The translations under genes and the position numbers were made by a program. Below, in pieces: positions 53,630 to 64,000 of a stretch of DNA of 64,000 nucleotides (position 1 is its first letter; each line of letters begins with the position of its first letter). The stretch is from Aedes albopictus. Taxonomy: Eukaryota; Arthropoda; Insecta; Diptera; Culicidae. The stretch lies in contig NC_085137.1 in assembly GCF_035046485.1 (NCBI RefSeq), positions 503,429,187 through 503,493,186 on the forward strand, read 5' to 3'. Under the pieces are notes generated by a model. The model ran no database searches. It saw only the letters and a list, made by a program, of their open reading frames with translations, and had not been told where the DNA came from.

Positions 53630-55343
53630 CCGCAATAATCGGGACACAGAAGTATGGCTGTAGCTCTGAAATGAATCGATAGAATTGGTCAAATAATTGA
53701 CTGAGAACTCTTTGAAGTATGTTTATTATTTGTACCAAATTTCATAGAAATCGATGCATTACTTTTAACTGTGGATGAAAAACAAACAGACGTGGTTTTA
53801 AGCATTTTGTACACTCATGATCAATTTTCATTCGCATATTAGATGGTTCTTTTACGCTACAGTTCAAAGTTCTGCGATGACAATTATGAAATTTCGTTAG
53901 CAGTTATGATACTTATAGAGACACTTTCTTGCAAAATTTCATCAATTTTGATCAATTGATTTGGAAGCTGCTGGTGTTGATAGGGATGAGTGTTAGTGAA
54001 ATTTTTTCGTGTTTTTCATGTGCGATGTTTGCCTATTCATAACTTTTGAATTTCTCTCCAAATTTCCATGAAATTTTCACAGAAGGTAGTTGATTATATG
54101 TATTAGCGTGGTTCAAAAAATCGTTTTTGCTCCACACCGCTTATTCGATTTGTAACCAGATTCTAAGCCTTCTCCCAAAAATTGAGCTCATTTGGTTGAA
54201 AATTGAGAGTGCACAAGCCCTTCAAAGTTTGTATGGGAATTACTATGGGAGAAGGACGTTTTTCATTCAATTGACCATAGCATTCCTCCAAGTGCCCTAG
54301 AGTGTTAGTTGACCCTTGGTAGTCTTAGGCTACTCTATCAGCTACAACTTTGCCGAAGACCACATTCAAATCGGACGAGTCATTAATTAACTATCGATTT
54401 TTATCAAACTGGAGAAACTTTAACAGTGATCGTTCAGCTTCCCAGCAGGCAACATTGCTGCACATGGCGCCAAAGATAGCACACAGAAATCATGGCTACT
54501 ATGTTTCAAGGCAAATTGCAGTGATGCCCATCGAATAATGTAACCATCATGATCAATGATTTTCATTCTGGACAAAAATCAATAACTAATTAATGAGGCG
54601 TCCGATTTGAATGTGGTCTACGGCAAAGTTGTAGCTGATAGAGTAGCCTAGGAGTACCAGGTATCAACTAACACTCCAGGGCATTTGGGGAAATGCTACG
54701 GTCAATTGAATGAAAACGTCCTTTTCCCATAGTAATTCCCATACAAACTTTGAAGGGCTTGTGCACTCTCAATTTTCAACCAAATTAGCTCAATTTTTGG
54801 GAGAAGGCTTAGAATCTGGTTACGAATCGAATAAGCGGTGTGGAGCAAAAACGATATTTTGAACCACGCTAATATGTATATTATGCCTACAAAATTTGAT
54901 GATTATTGGTATAATACTTTTAATAGTACAATCGAAACAATAACGAGTACTGACTAATTGCCCTTCGAGGGGCTAAAATAACGTTCAGTTCCAATACATG
55001 TTTCGACTTTAAAATTGTTGATAGTGCATCGACTTTTTTGAAATTTTGCCTATGCAATAAATGTAGATTGACAGGTTTGTTTTCAAAATTTCAGCCATTT
55101 CCTTTGCCAAATTCAGAAGTTACAGCGCTGACTAGGTTTTACTAGGGGCTGTACAAAATTCAATGAGGCACGTTCTACTCTATCATTGCTACAACAAAAA
55201 GTACTGCACCGATTCACATGAAATTTTATAGGTGAACTGAACATATCTTATGATGTTATTAGGCCAAATTTGAGCAGTTTTAATGTATTCATTGCAGGGT
55301 TACAGCTGTATTTCTATGTCCCGATTATTTCGGATACAGGCTT
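53630..55343. mobile_element. TA-flanked element with AAGCCTGTATCCG ends, interrupted
   Basis: TIR AAGCCTGTATCCGCAATAAT and near complement at the right end; TA at 53628-53629 and 55344-55345. A relative of the ends continues inward for about 50 bp. A 770-bp fold-back element is nested inside. Non-coding. Confidence 0.75.
54103..54872. mobile_element. TTAGCGTGG-type fold-back element, complete copy (770 bp)
   Basis: Ends TTAGCGTGGTTCAAAA and TTTTGAACCACGCTAA. Arms of about 300 bp are inverted around an asymmetric centre (54440-54570). TATGTA abuts both sides, but the TA-only reading is equally possible. It supplies the intact reference for 12149-14176. Confidence 0.85.
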
Positions 55344-55349
55344 TATTTC

Positions 55350-56900
55350 TTGTAGAGCTCCTTCAAGGATTTCTGAAACATTTTATCACGATTTTTGTCT
55401 GCAGGAGTTCCTGCCAGGATTTCTTGAAAAGTTTCTCCTGTAATTTCTTCAAGAAGTTTCCGTGAGCTTTTTTATAAAGTTCCTCCCCGGATTGAGAGGT
55501 TCGACCGAGATTTTTTTTTGATGTTTCATCCGAGTTTTCTTCCTGAAGTTTCTCCCGAGAAACTTCTTCCAGAAGATCCCATCCTTTGTTGCTCCTGTGA
55601 TGCCTCTCAAAGTTTTTTTTTTTCTGAATTTATCCTAAACTTTCCCCTAAGTTTTTTTTTCGGTGTGCCTTTTGCGATTTCTGCAGGAGCTATTGCACAT
55701 ATTTCTTATGAAATTCTTCCCGTGAAAGCTTTTTTTCCAGGCTTTACCTCGTAATTGTCTATTGCATTTCTTGCAGTGATCATCCTAATTTTATTTTTTA
55801 CGGATTTTCTCGGGGTTATTCCCAGAACTCTACCTAGAGTTCACACCAGAAATAGTCCAGAGATTCTGGTTGTTTTTTTTCAGGATTTCTTTGATAGTTG
55901 CTTCTGGCTTTTTTATATGAGCTTTTTTTTATCGGAATGTCTCCTGGGATAACTAACAAAATTACTTGCAAGAAACTCCCGGACCAATATCGAAAGGATT
56001 TCAGCTAAAAACATGTGAGAAACCTACAAAGAACTATTAAAGAAATTTCGAAGGGAATTCAGAAGAAATGCCATGAAAACCTGAGGGACATCGCGGAAAA
56101 ATGATCTGGATGTAATCCCGGGAGGAAATATTAGGAAAACTCAATATGAAACCCTGGAAACCTTTAAGAGTTATCCGGAGAAGAACGACGGGCGAAATCC
56201 CGCTAGGAAATGTCGAAAAAAAATGTCGGAGAAACAATTTGGGAGAAATCCCTAGAAGAACTTCTGCATGAACCTTGTGAAAATCCCGAGAGAAACTGTT
56301 GGAAAGCTATCCGGAAAAATCCTTAAGAGAACTTCCTGAAGAAACTTAGGATAAAATTTGGAAGGATCTCCTGACTCTAGTAGCACACATGTTCTGGCAA
56401 AGCAAATGCAACTCCTATATGACCAAATTGAGTCATACAAGAGTTGCATATACTTTTATAGAACATGTGTGCTACTCGGGGAAGGAATTCAGCGATAAAC
56501 TCTGGAAGCATATCGGAAAAACTTCTGGAAGAAATCCTGGGAGATACTCCAGCTGAGACTCCTGCAGAAATTCTGGGAAAAAACTCTGATAGAAATCTCA
56601 GGAAAGAATTATTTATGAAAGAAACTGCTAAAAAACATGTGGATGGAACTGAAGAAAGTCAGCAATAAATTCCGCAAACCTCTCTGGGAAAAGTTCTGTG
56701 AGAAACTGCGAAAGAATGTATAAGAGGAATTCCGGTAGAAACCCAAGGAGGAATTTTGGAAGGATTCAAGGAAGTATCATGGATACAATTTCGAGAGAAA
56801 TCCTCAATGGAATCTCGCAACGAATTCTAGATAGACTTCCAATGAAATTTCTAAACAAATCTCTGAAGAAATTCCGCATTTTTGAAAGAGTTCTTTAGAA
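55350..56900. repeat. Degenerate 12-bp repeat field, last block
   Basis: About 1.5 kb. The reading sense flips near 55960. A short dyad around AGTAGCACACATGTTCT (56379 and mirrored at 56460) interrupts it. Open frames here are compositional artefacts. Confidence 0.75.
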
Positions 56901-56925
56901 GTATTCATCGAAATGGACACGTTAA

Positions 56926-57524
56926 CACTAGTTTACAAAATAAAACGAAAGTCGTGAACTTCTGTCAACGACCAAAATTTTTGAAGCACAATTTAGCGCT
57001 GATTTCGAAACCGCGTTTCAAAAAATTTTAAGTAGAGCAGTTTTTGAGTTTTAGTCAAATATCGAGTTTTACAACTTTTTAAAATATGAAATTTATTAAA
57101 ATTCAAACATCTTGCGTTTTGTTCGACCATTTTTAAATCTTTTTTCATAAACTAAAAGCTGAATACAATACCAAATTTTAGCAAATTTTCCAAAAATATA
57201 TGAAGAAATGCATTTTTTTCAATAAGAAAAAAGCAACCTAAAAATTCTTTCTCAACGTTTATTTGACATATCATATGTAGGTGAATGACAGTAAAAAATT
57301 CAGCTAAATCGGAGCGTTGATTACGGAGAATGAGATGTGTGAAGTGAGTGACTTTGCTTAAAAATAGAACAAAAATCGATTTCAAATCATCAGCCTTGTA
57401 TGGAAAGTCGAAAAAATTTCCGCTCTACCGTAATTTTTTTCCTTCGAGTTTTCGAACTCAGGGCATGATTCTACACCAAAAATGATCATCAGCTTACCGA
57501 GTTCAAAAATGCTGTAAACTAGTG
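56926..57524. mobile_element. PIF/Harbinger-like element, copy 2 (599 bp), TSD TAA
   Basis: TIR CACTAGTTTACA and complement; TAA at 56923-56925 and 57525-57527. Same family as 33353-34029; it lacks a segment of about 75 bp present there (near 33600-33680). Confidence 0.9.
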
Positions 57525-57527
57525 TAA

Positions 57528-58099
57528 TCGGTACCACCATCTTCTATTGGTTTTCATTGAAATCTTAACATTAAACACCATCAGCACAAAGAACAAATCT
57601 TCATGTCCAGTTTCAAAACTGTGTAAGGAGCTTAAAGACCATGACTCCTGAATGATTTTATCTTGATTTTTAGAGTGTTTGAATGCGATTTCTTTTAAAA
57701 TGATATTTTTGATGGAAATGCCAAAGCAATTTTTTGCAATTGACCCAAAAGAACGATGGGTTAAGTCTGGAAATACTCCTTAACTGGTTTTTGTTATATT
57801 TTTGAAGGAGATAATTAAAAAATCTTGAAATAATTTAGTTATTTGATGGAATTTCTTGGATTATGAATCTTAAACTTGAGGAAATCTCAACTTTTTACTT
57901 ATTTTTAGGAAATTTCTGTACAGTTTCTTGAAAATACATAAGTTTAATAAAATTTGGGCCAGTGAAAATAAAAACTTCTTTTCTGTCTAGAAAATACGAT
58001 TTCAGAATTGCTTAAAAAATGTTGGATGATATCCACAAACCATTCAATGATGCTCATAGTCTCATGTTCATCATGCAATTCGTTGTTTTGGAAGTTTTT
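57528..58099. other. Unclassified AT-rich DNA
   Basis: About 570 bp, no gene or paired repeat. Confidence 0.35.
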
Positions 58100-58608
58100 A
58101 AAGAGCTTGCTTGATTGACCGCCCGCAGTTGCTACTCCAACTCCAGTATCGCCAGATCGGCTCACACAAGGAACCAATGAGATAGCTGCTTGAGGCTAAC
58201 AGACATCTTCAGTGTGTGAGCGTTGCTGGTCTACTATTTCTAGGCGAGAATGGTGTCTGTTGCGTCAGGTTGTCGGTCTATGTGGGGAAAGGGAGGGAAG
58301 TGATGATTGCAATCGTTTGCTCATATCAGGCCGTTGAGTCCTCTGCTCCTGCACAAGGTCATGCGGATGTCGGAGTTTTGGTGGGAAATGTTAATTTTGG
58401 GCATAGGGTTCACGCATTGGTGCATGGATGCCAGGCGTAAGTTATGAGTGTGAAGATTACTGAGAAGCAACACAGTTTGCTTGGTTGCATAAATTGTAGC
58501 CGTTATATGATAGATTAACACTGTACAGTTATGAAAGTTGTAAACGGTTTCTTCAATCCGTTTCTGGTTCTAGCGATGGCTTCGAACATACGAATAGAAG
58601 AAAGAGAA
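58100..58608 (-). mobile_element. Long tRNA-derived SINE, partial copy (tail side)
   Basis: Matches 14250-14740 in the same orientation (TTGATTGACCGCCCG, ACATCTTCAGTGTGTGAGCG, GGAAGTGATGATTGCAATCG). The tRNA head is missing and the hexamer tail is reduced. Confidence 0.8.
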
Positions 58609-59327
58609 AGTAGATACTTCACACTTTGCACGTTTGCCATCGATCACCTCTTCAACCGTTGCACCACGAGTGGTCAATTGACCAACTACCGAAAATGTGA
58701 ATCAACCTTTAAAAAGCTGATCGATGGGAAGCGACCGGAGTGTGACGTCTATTTCACTATGATGCGACCAAACAGCATGATTTTGACATGATTAGCATGG
58801 CACAAATTTCCCAAATGGAGGCGAACGTGCCTCTGGAGCTGTCCTACTGATGATCAGCATTGGGCGATCTACTGAATCAAATTCCATCCATCGCGCAAAG
58901 ATAATAACGATGTTGCAGCCTGCATATGCTGCGACAATCCGACATAGGTTTGTCCTAATTTAAACAGAATGGGATAAACATCGTACACCACAGTTCAGCA
59001 TTTTAAGCCTTGCATTGCGATTTTCGAGAAGTAACTTCGAGTAGAAAACATTGCATCACTGTTGAAGAGCCACCATCAAATAGTTTCAATTTTGGGTTAG
59101 TAATAATTAAATATTGAAGATTTGAAAAGTACGTAACAGATTTATGTTATGTTTTGTCACCAACAAAAACTTTCGAACTGATATAGGGTATTGGTTCCCT
59201 TGTTAAGCATGTGGCTCCCATTTTCATCCTACGAAAAACAAAGGATTGAAGCGCTGTTTGTTTTGTTTCTTATTTTTGTATTTTTTGTTAGAAGTGAGCA
59301 CCCATGAAAACAAAAAGAACGGAATCA
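58609..59327. other. Fragment of a CACAGA-ended element and unclassified DNA
   Basis: 58640-58780 is related in inverted sense to 62205-62300 (CATCGATCACCT, GTGGTCAATTGACCA, GATGGGAAGCGA). The remainder to 59327 has no gene. Confidence 0.5.
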
Positions 59328-59335
59328 ATCGGTGC

Positions 59336-61780
59336 GATTGTACGACATTTCCCCGAAAACCAGTTCCCCGAATGAAGTTTCCCCGAAAGTTTTTTCCCCG
59401 AAAAACGATTCCCCGAATGAACCGTTTCCCCGAAAAGACCATTTCCCCGAAATATGTATTAAACTTTTTTCAAAGCTGTTTTCTGATAAGTTTTCTGATG
59501 AAAACGATCTGGACGAATCATTCATTCATTGGAACGAAAAGGTAGGCTAGGCCAATGTGCCCGGAGGGAGAGGGGTGGGGTCTGAGATGATCATAAATGA
59601 GTCTACGTAGTTCATGGACAGCGCCTTAGCTTGCATGAGACACAAAAACTTGATAGTCGGCCAACTGACCATCCATGGCGCTCGCATCAATTTTGTTCGA
59701 GTTTCACGTTTGCCCACTACCGCCACCTAGTTGATGGTTAGCGGTTCTTTTAGCATTGGGCGAATATGTTTTTGTGGCTTTGATTTGAATCCAAAAATGT
59801 TCGAAGTGTTACGTCTGTTTGTCTGTGTTTTTTGGTATTATGAGCACCCTGGATTTTCCCTTGAGTCATTTTTCAAGACAAAATAATAATACGGAGGTTA
59901 TGACGTTTGCTCTTCTTCTGAACAAAGGTGTTTTTTTATTTGTTCTAATAGAAAATGATAGTGCTTTTAACTCAAAACACGCTCATCAGAGATTATCCCT
60001 TCTTCGATTCATAGACTGTTCTTTCGAGTGTTGTTGAATATTCAATCACTGAAAACGCTCTTAAAACATGTAATGAAAGGAGTCATCGAGGTTGAGGTAA
60101 TCTGCTAAAGATCATTATCAACATAAAAGATGTAGATTAGCTGTAACACGTGCGATACGGAAAATGTAAGATATGATCACAGAGAATAGACATCCAAGTC
60201 CAGTTCAGAAACTGTGTAAGGAATTTAACGGTCATTTGAAATCGGCAACACAAGTGGCAACATCGTGGCGCTGCAATCGGTTAGTTTCCCATACTAATTT
60301 AATTCACCACTTGAAATGTTTCAATAGATCGACATTCCAAGCTAAAAATATCACAGATGGCTCTTTTTTGTGTGGTAGTAAAATCAAATTTTCGCGGTGA
60401 AGAAACTGTTCCGGAACATGAAGTAAACACAAAACGTTGCCTTTTCAAACTATTCTTGATTTCTATTCACTAACTTTTCAAAAAACTATCCCGTTTTCTA
60501 ACAATTAACGTTTTTCGCGATTTTTCCATACAATTTGACAATTCTTGACTACAATGCTTCCGTGAGCTTGAGGAGAAAATTTTAGAAAGCTGACAACCGA
60601 GAGTAGCACAGACGATGCATTGAATACAAGCGATAGTGTCGCCGCCAGACTGTCAGCGCTGGAAACTAGATGCTATAAAAGTTCTTGCATGCAATTTTCT
60701 CTGCTGGCGCCAACTGATAGCAATCAATAAAAATGTACACAGCAATCAATCTAATCACCACTGACTGTGGCAATATGGTTTTCGGTGGCGTTAGTGTTTT
60801 CATCGTGTATTGGTTTGCAATCTCACTCAAGTAAAGATTCAAATTTGTTCTAGCCTGGATGTCTGTTTTCTGTGGTATGATTGCTTTAAAGTCACAGCAC
60901 AATTTGTATATGTATTTTTTGTTAATCGATGGATTATAGCCAAACTGTACTGAATTAACATTTGGAATCGTTTATGTTGAAAGAAGGGAGAATCTCTGAT
61001 GGCGATTCATACGATAACGCCCATAGACACTAGAACAGTTTGACACCAAAGAACAAAACATCAATATTAAATATACCAGCTAATTTGACTGGTACTTCTG
61101 ATGATAAATTCAACAGGTCAACTTGAAAGAACAGCCTATGTTTGAAAGAAGGGAAATTTATTATGAAAAGGTTATCAATCAGGTGAAGACACTAGGTCAA
61201 TGCCCATTCGGTCTACTGATCATCATTCAGCTTAACCCTCCTAAGATGTTACGCTAGACAACTAATAGACCTATGGACATTTACCAATACTTCCTACCTC
61301 ATCGTTTATACCCCGTGGATGACGCTATTATTGCCAGAAAACCATCTAGGTTCCACCCGTGCACATATATCCAAATAGTTAACTCTCTCATTTCCTTGAA
61401 GCTTTCGTGCAATGTATTAGGACATCGGTGAGCTGAATGTATGTATGGTGAAATGATATATTCTCCACTTAATTATCATACCTCGCAATGAATATTACAA
61501 ATGCCAAAATTCTGCCTAAAATAATAAGAATTTGTGAACGAAAAGTAATGTTTAGTTAACCCTATTGGGCTCATGATGACCCAGACAGGTTACGCTGTGC
61601 ATACGCAGCGTTGTGTGCTTCAGCTAATTCCCAAAGAAGGTTAAATGGCAGATTACATACACTTTTCGGGGAAACGGTAAATTTGGGGAAACATTTTTCG
61701 GGGAAATGGTACATTCGGGGAAAAAACTTTCGGGGAAACTTCATTCGGGGAACTGGTTTTCGGGGAAATGTCGTACAATC
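59336..61780. mobile_element. MULE-like fold-back element B with TTTCCCCGAA array ends
   Basis: 2445 bp. Termini begin GATTGTACGACATTTCCCCG and are arrays of seven TTCCCCGAA motifs on the left (59345-59455) and seven in inverted orientation on the right (61663-61770, one reading TTTGGGGAA). TSD ATCGGTGC at 59328-59335 and 61781-61788. The layout is the same as element A (35508-36575). The interior holds a PIF-MITE fragment (about 59530-59628), a CACAGA-family fragment (about 59690-59826) and the complete TCACAGAG copy 3. No transposase. Confidence 0.87.
60177..60875. mobile_element. TCACAGAG-family DNA element, copy 3 (699 bp)
   Basis: TIR TCACAGAGAATAGACATCCA and near complement (one end GTCTGTTTTCTGTGG); TSD TATGA at 60172-60176 and 60876-60880. 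In reverse orientation it aligns with both sides of copy 2 and lacks copy 2's nested element. The interior is non-coding. Confidence 0.88.
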
Positions 61781-61862
61781 ATCGGTGCCGTATTCGCTTG
61801 TTTTCGAATAGGATGAATATGGGAGCGTGAGATTAATGATGGAACACATACCCTATTATATT

Positions 61863-62703
61863 CGAGCAGGAACAAATAACTGACACATAACTACTGCATA
61901 CCAATGTCAGGTGTCATACCAAGACAAGGTACTGAAAATGACTATTTTAGCATTTTATAGGTATTGATAAAATACCGCAACGAGTTATTGGTTAGGTGTT
62001 GAGGACTGCTTGAGGTATTACTCAATTATGGAAAAATCGCTATTTATATGGGAAAATCGCCGTTATTTATTTGGGTATTGCCATTCCTGATATTATTATT
62101 CACGTGTTATGCACAGAATATACACCAGTTATTATTTTAGGTATTTTACTTCATATGCAGGGCTTCTTAATGCCTCATTCAGGTTGTAGGCACAGATAAA
62201 CAGACGTCACACTCTCATCGCTTCCCATCGATCACCTTTTTTTACCGGTTGATTCAAATATTCAGTAGTTGGTCAATTGACCACTCGTGGCGTTGGCATC
62301 GTTTTTGCTCCTGTTTGACATTAGCTCACTACCGCCACCCAGTGGTGGCCCGGCCAAACACAGTACGTTTAGCAGTGGGCGATTACGTTTTCGTTAAGAT
62401 GTTTCTCAATGAAATTTGTTCTTAATGTTTCGTCTGTTTCTCTGTGTTGTAGGTATTCGGTTTTCCATACTCAGCTGAGTTTTGTATTCTTCAGATATTT
62501 TCTCCTCGGATTAATTATGATTTTTCCATAATTGAATAATACCTCTAGCAATCCTAAACACCAAACCAATAACTTATTGAGGTATTTTATGTATTTTTCA
62601 ATACCTATACAATACCAAAATGAGTTATTTTCAATACCTTGTCTTGGTATGATACCTGACTTAGGTATGCTGCAGTTATGTGTCAGTTTTTCGTTCCTGC
62701 TCG
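61863..62703. mobile_element. 841-bp fold-back element with CGAGCAGGAAC ends
   Basis: Arms of about 175 bp: 61863-62040 mirrored at 62524-62703 (TAACTGACACATAACT, GGTATTGATAAAATACC-like, AATACCTC). No TSD found. A 256-bp element is nested at 62191-62446. Confidence 0.78.
62191..62446. mobile_element. 256-bp element with CACAGA ends, 7-bp TSD
   Basis: TIR CACAGATAAACAGACG and near complement (CGTCTGTTTCTCTGTG). TTGTAGG at 62184-62190 and 62447-62453. Fragments of the family lie at 58640-58780 and 59690-59826. A 7-bp TSD is uncommon; P-like or hAT-like origin is possible. Confidence 0.78.
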
Positions 62704-64000
62704 GGAAGTACTGACTCGATGCTGAAATTTAACTTTTTGAGGCGCGTTTTTCACCGCCTCTCACTACCCATAACAAAATCGACTGAAGAAATGTGACGGC
62801 AATAAAAAAAATAGGCACCAAAAACAACCAGCTACAAGTGGACTTATCACCAATGATCCAGCTGATCTTGTTTTCTACGGATCTCTCTGTTTCACTGTGT
62901 CTCTAAGTCAGTTGGTTAGCCATTTGGCGAAATGATGTCACCCGAAACGATTTGCTTGTGGTGGCATGGCAGTGGATGATGCAACAATTTAAGCTCTATT
63001 TCCCATTGTAGTAGGTAGGTATCCCCCGTGCCAATAGTAGGTAATAATAAAATTCAATGTGGCCTACTGCGAGAAATTGTCATTTGTTGGATGCCACGAT
63101 TCCACCAGTGCTGTTGATGGCACGAACTTTGCCATCATTGCTGGTCTGTCTTTTGATTGATGATCGCGGAAGGTCTCTTCTTTCGAAGTCTTATGATTGT
63201 CGGTAATTTACCATACAGCAACACCTAACGGTTAACTTAAGGTTGTAATAACAAAGGTAAAGCCCTGCTTTGAAGCGTTATTGTGATAACTTAGTCGTCA
63301 TTGCAAAGAAGAGTGACAGGCCCAAATTCTTGGTTTGCCTTTTGGAAAATTTGGAAATGGAAAATAGTATTGCCTTGAAAGTTTGTCCCTAATGTTTGAT
63401 AATTATTATGATCAACTGTATGGTCTTTTCAAAATCAATTTTGAAAACCATTTATGTTCCAACGGCGACAGCGTTTCAGCAAAAACATTTTCTGTATTCA
63501 ACATTCTATTTATTTCCAACAATCAACTTATCACAGACCTTGCGTTAAACAGCTGTAATGACTACTGTGCAATCTAAAGTCCAACAAATCATTGTCCAAT
63601 AATTTACAAATCGATTTGTTTATCCAAATCAAAATGTTCGATGTGTGCAAACGCCAGAATTAAAAATGATGGCACCCCGCCCGGACAGACACACTAGGCC
63701 TATCATCATTTTCACCCAAATTCAAAGTGGCAAAAAATGATCCGATTAAAAAATACCACCTCATGCTGAGTTCGGCCTAGCTGTTGATGGAATCGATAAT
63801 CACCTTCGCCACCAAATCATGATGATCATTATGCACGGTTTATGGTTCAAAGCAGCTGCGCCTCAACAACCGAGTGATCATCAAGATAATTGCGTCCACG
63901 AAAGATATGCTACCCGTCCGTATGCCAAGCTACATACTCGGCCTGGCGGCGACGCATCACATCTGTGATCTACTTTACTTCTCTTTCGGACCGCATGCAT
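62704..64000. other. Unique DNA to the window edge
   Basis: About 1.3 kb, more complex and less AT-rich after 63620. No domain-bearing open frame, no splice pair I trust and no bounded element. Confidence 0.35.

Noticed and set aside
59224..59550. Repeat proteins rich in FRGN / SPNE
   Set aside because: Translations of the TTTCCCCGAA array at the end of the second MULE-like element.
5017..61780. CRISPR array or prokaryotic operon
   Set aside because: Repeats here are transposon ends and satellites; introns, SINEs and LTR elements show a eukaryotic genome, and no spacer-repeat array exists.

Overview
The window looks like a repeat-dense, AT-rich euchromatic stretch of a culicine mosquito genome, most likely Aedes. 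The reasons are Feilai-like tRNA-derived SINEs ending in GAA-type triplets, a BEL/Pao retrotransposon, many fold-back MITEs with clean target-site duplications (TSDs), and large fields of a decayed 12-bp repeat (consensus near GAAATTCCTGGA). Most long open frames here are repeat artefacts. The only convincing host coding sequences are an internal exon at 27931-28111 (+), which resembles the segment just before the DH domain of DBL/MCF2L (DBS)-type Rho GEFs, and a 90-codon intronless reading frame with a nearby poly(A) signal at 6371-6643 (-). A broken copy of the ribosome-biogenesis gene RLP24/RSL24D1 lies at about 32110-32487 (-). The rest reads as intron or intergenic DNA filled with mobile elements.

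Layout. 1-4.2 kb: a 122-copy heptamer satellite, then decayed 12-bp arrays. 5.0-6.1 kb: two tandem TCACAGAG-ended elements, one carrying a nested element. 7.7-14.9 kb: SINEs, a 1.7-kb palindrome, and a three-level nest (fold-back element, then LINE, then hAT-like palindrome). 15-20.6 kb: small MITEs and an inverted SINE dimer. 20.3-23.2 kb: 12-bp arrays. 23.3-26.4 kb: BEL/Pao LTR, primer site and damaged gag. 28-34.8 kb: GEF exon, an ORF1-only retroposon with a PHD finger, the RLP24 pseudogene and a PIF-like element. 35.5-36.6 kb: a MULE-like element whose ends are arrays of TTCGCCCGAA. 41.0-42.0 kb: a second ORF1-only retroposon, with a 14-bp TSD. 44.4-48.5 kb: a complete non-autonomous LTR element with 78-bp LTRs. 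48.6-57.5 kb: more DNA elements and arrays. 59.3-61.8 kb: a second MULE-like element whose ends are arrays of TTTCCCCGAA. 61.9-64 kb: a nested fold-back element and unclassified DNA.

The most unusual object is the 4.1-kb LTR element at 44367-48452. It has TG...CA LTRs of only 78 bp that differ at one base, a 5-bp TSD (CGAAC), an 18-nt site matching the 3' end of a serine tRNA, a polypurine tract, and no recognisable coding capacity. Its leader (44811-45121) holds eight tandem hairpins. They share one architecture: an outer stem, a CCCG/CGGG inner stem and an invariant 3' bulge ATGNN. Stem pairs change in a compensatory way from unit to unit, and two classes alternate. This is strong evidence in the sequence for a selected RNA structure. 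The second most unusual is the pair of MULE-like elements. They share the same terminal plan, but the repeated core motif has switched in every copy of the array.
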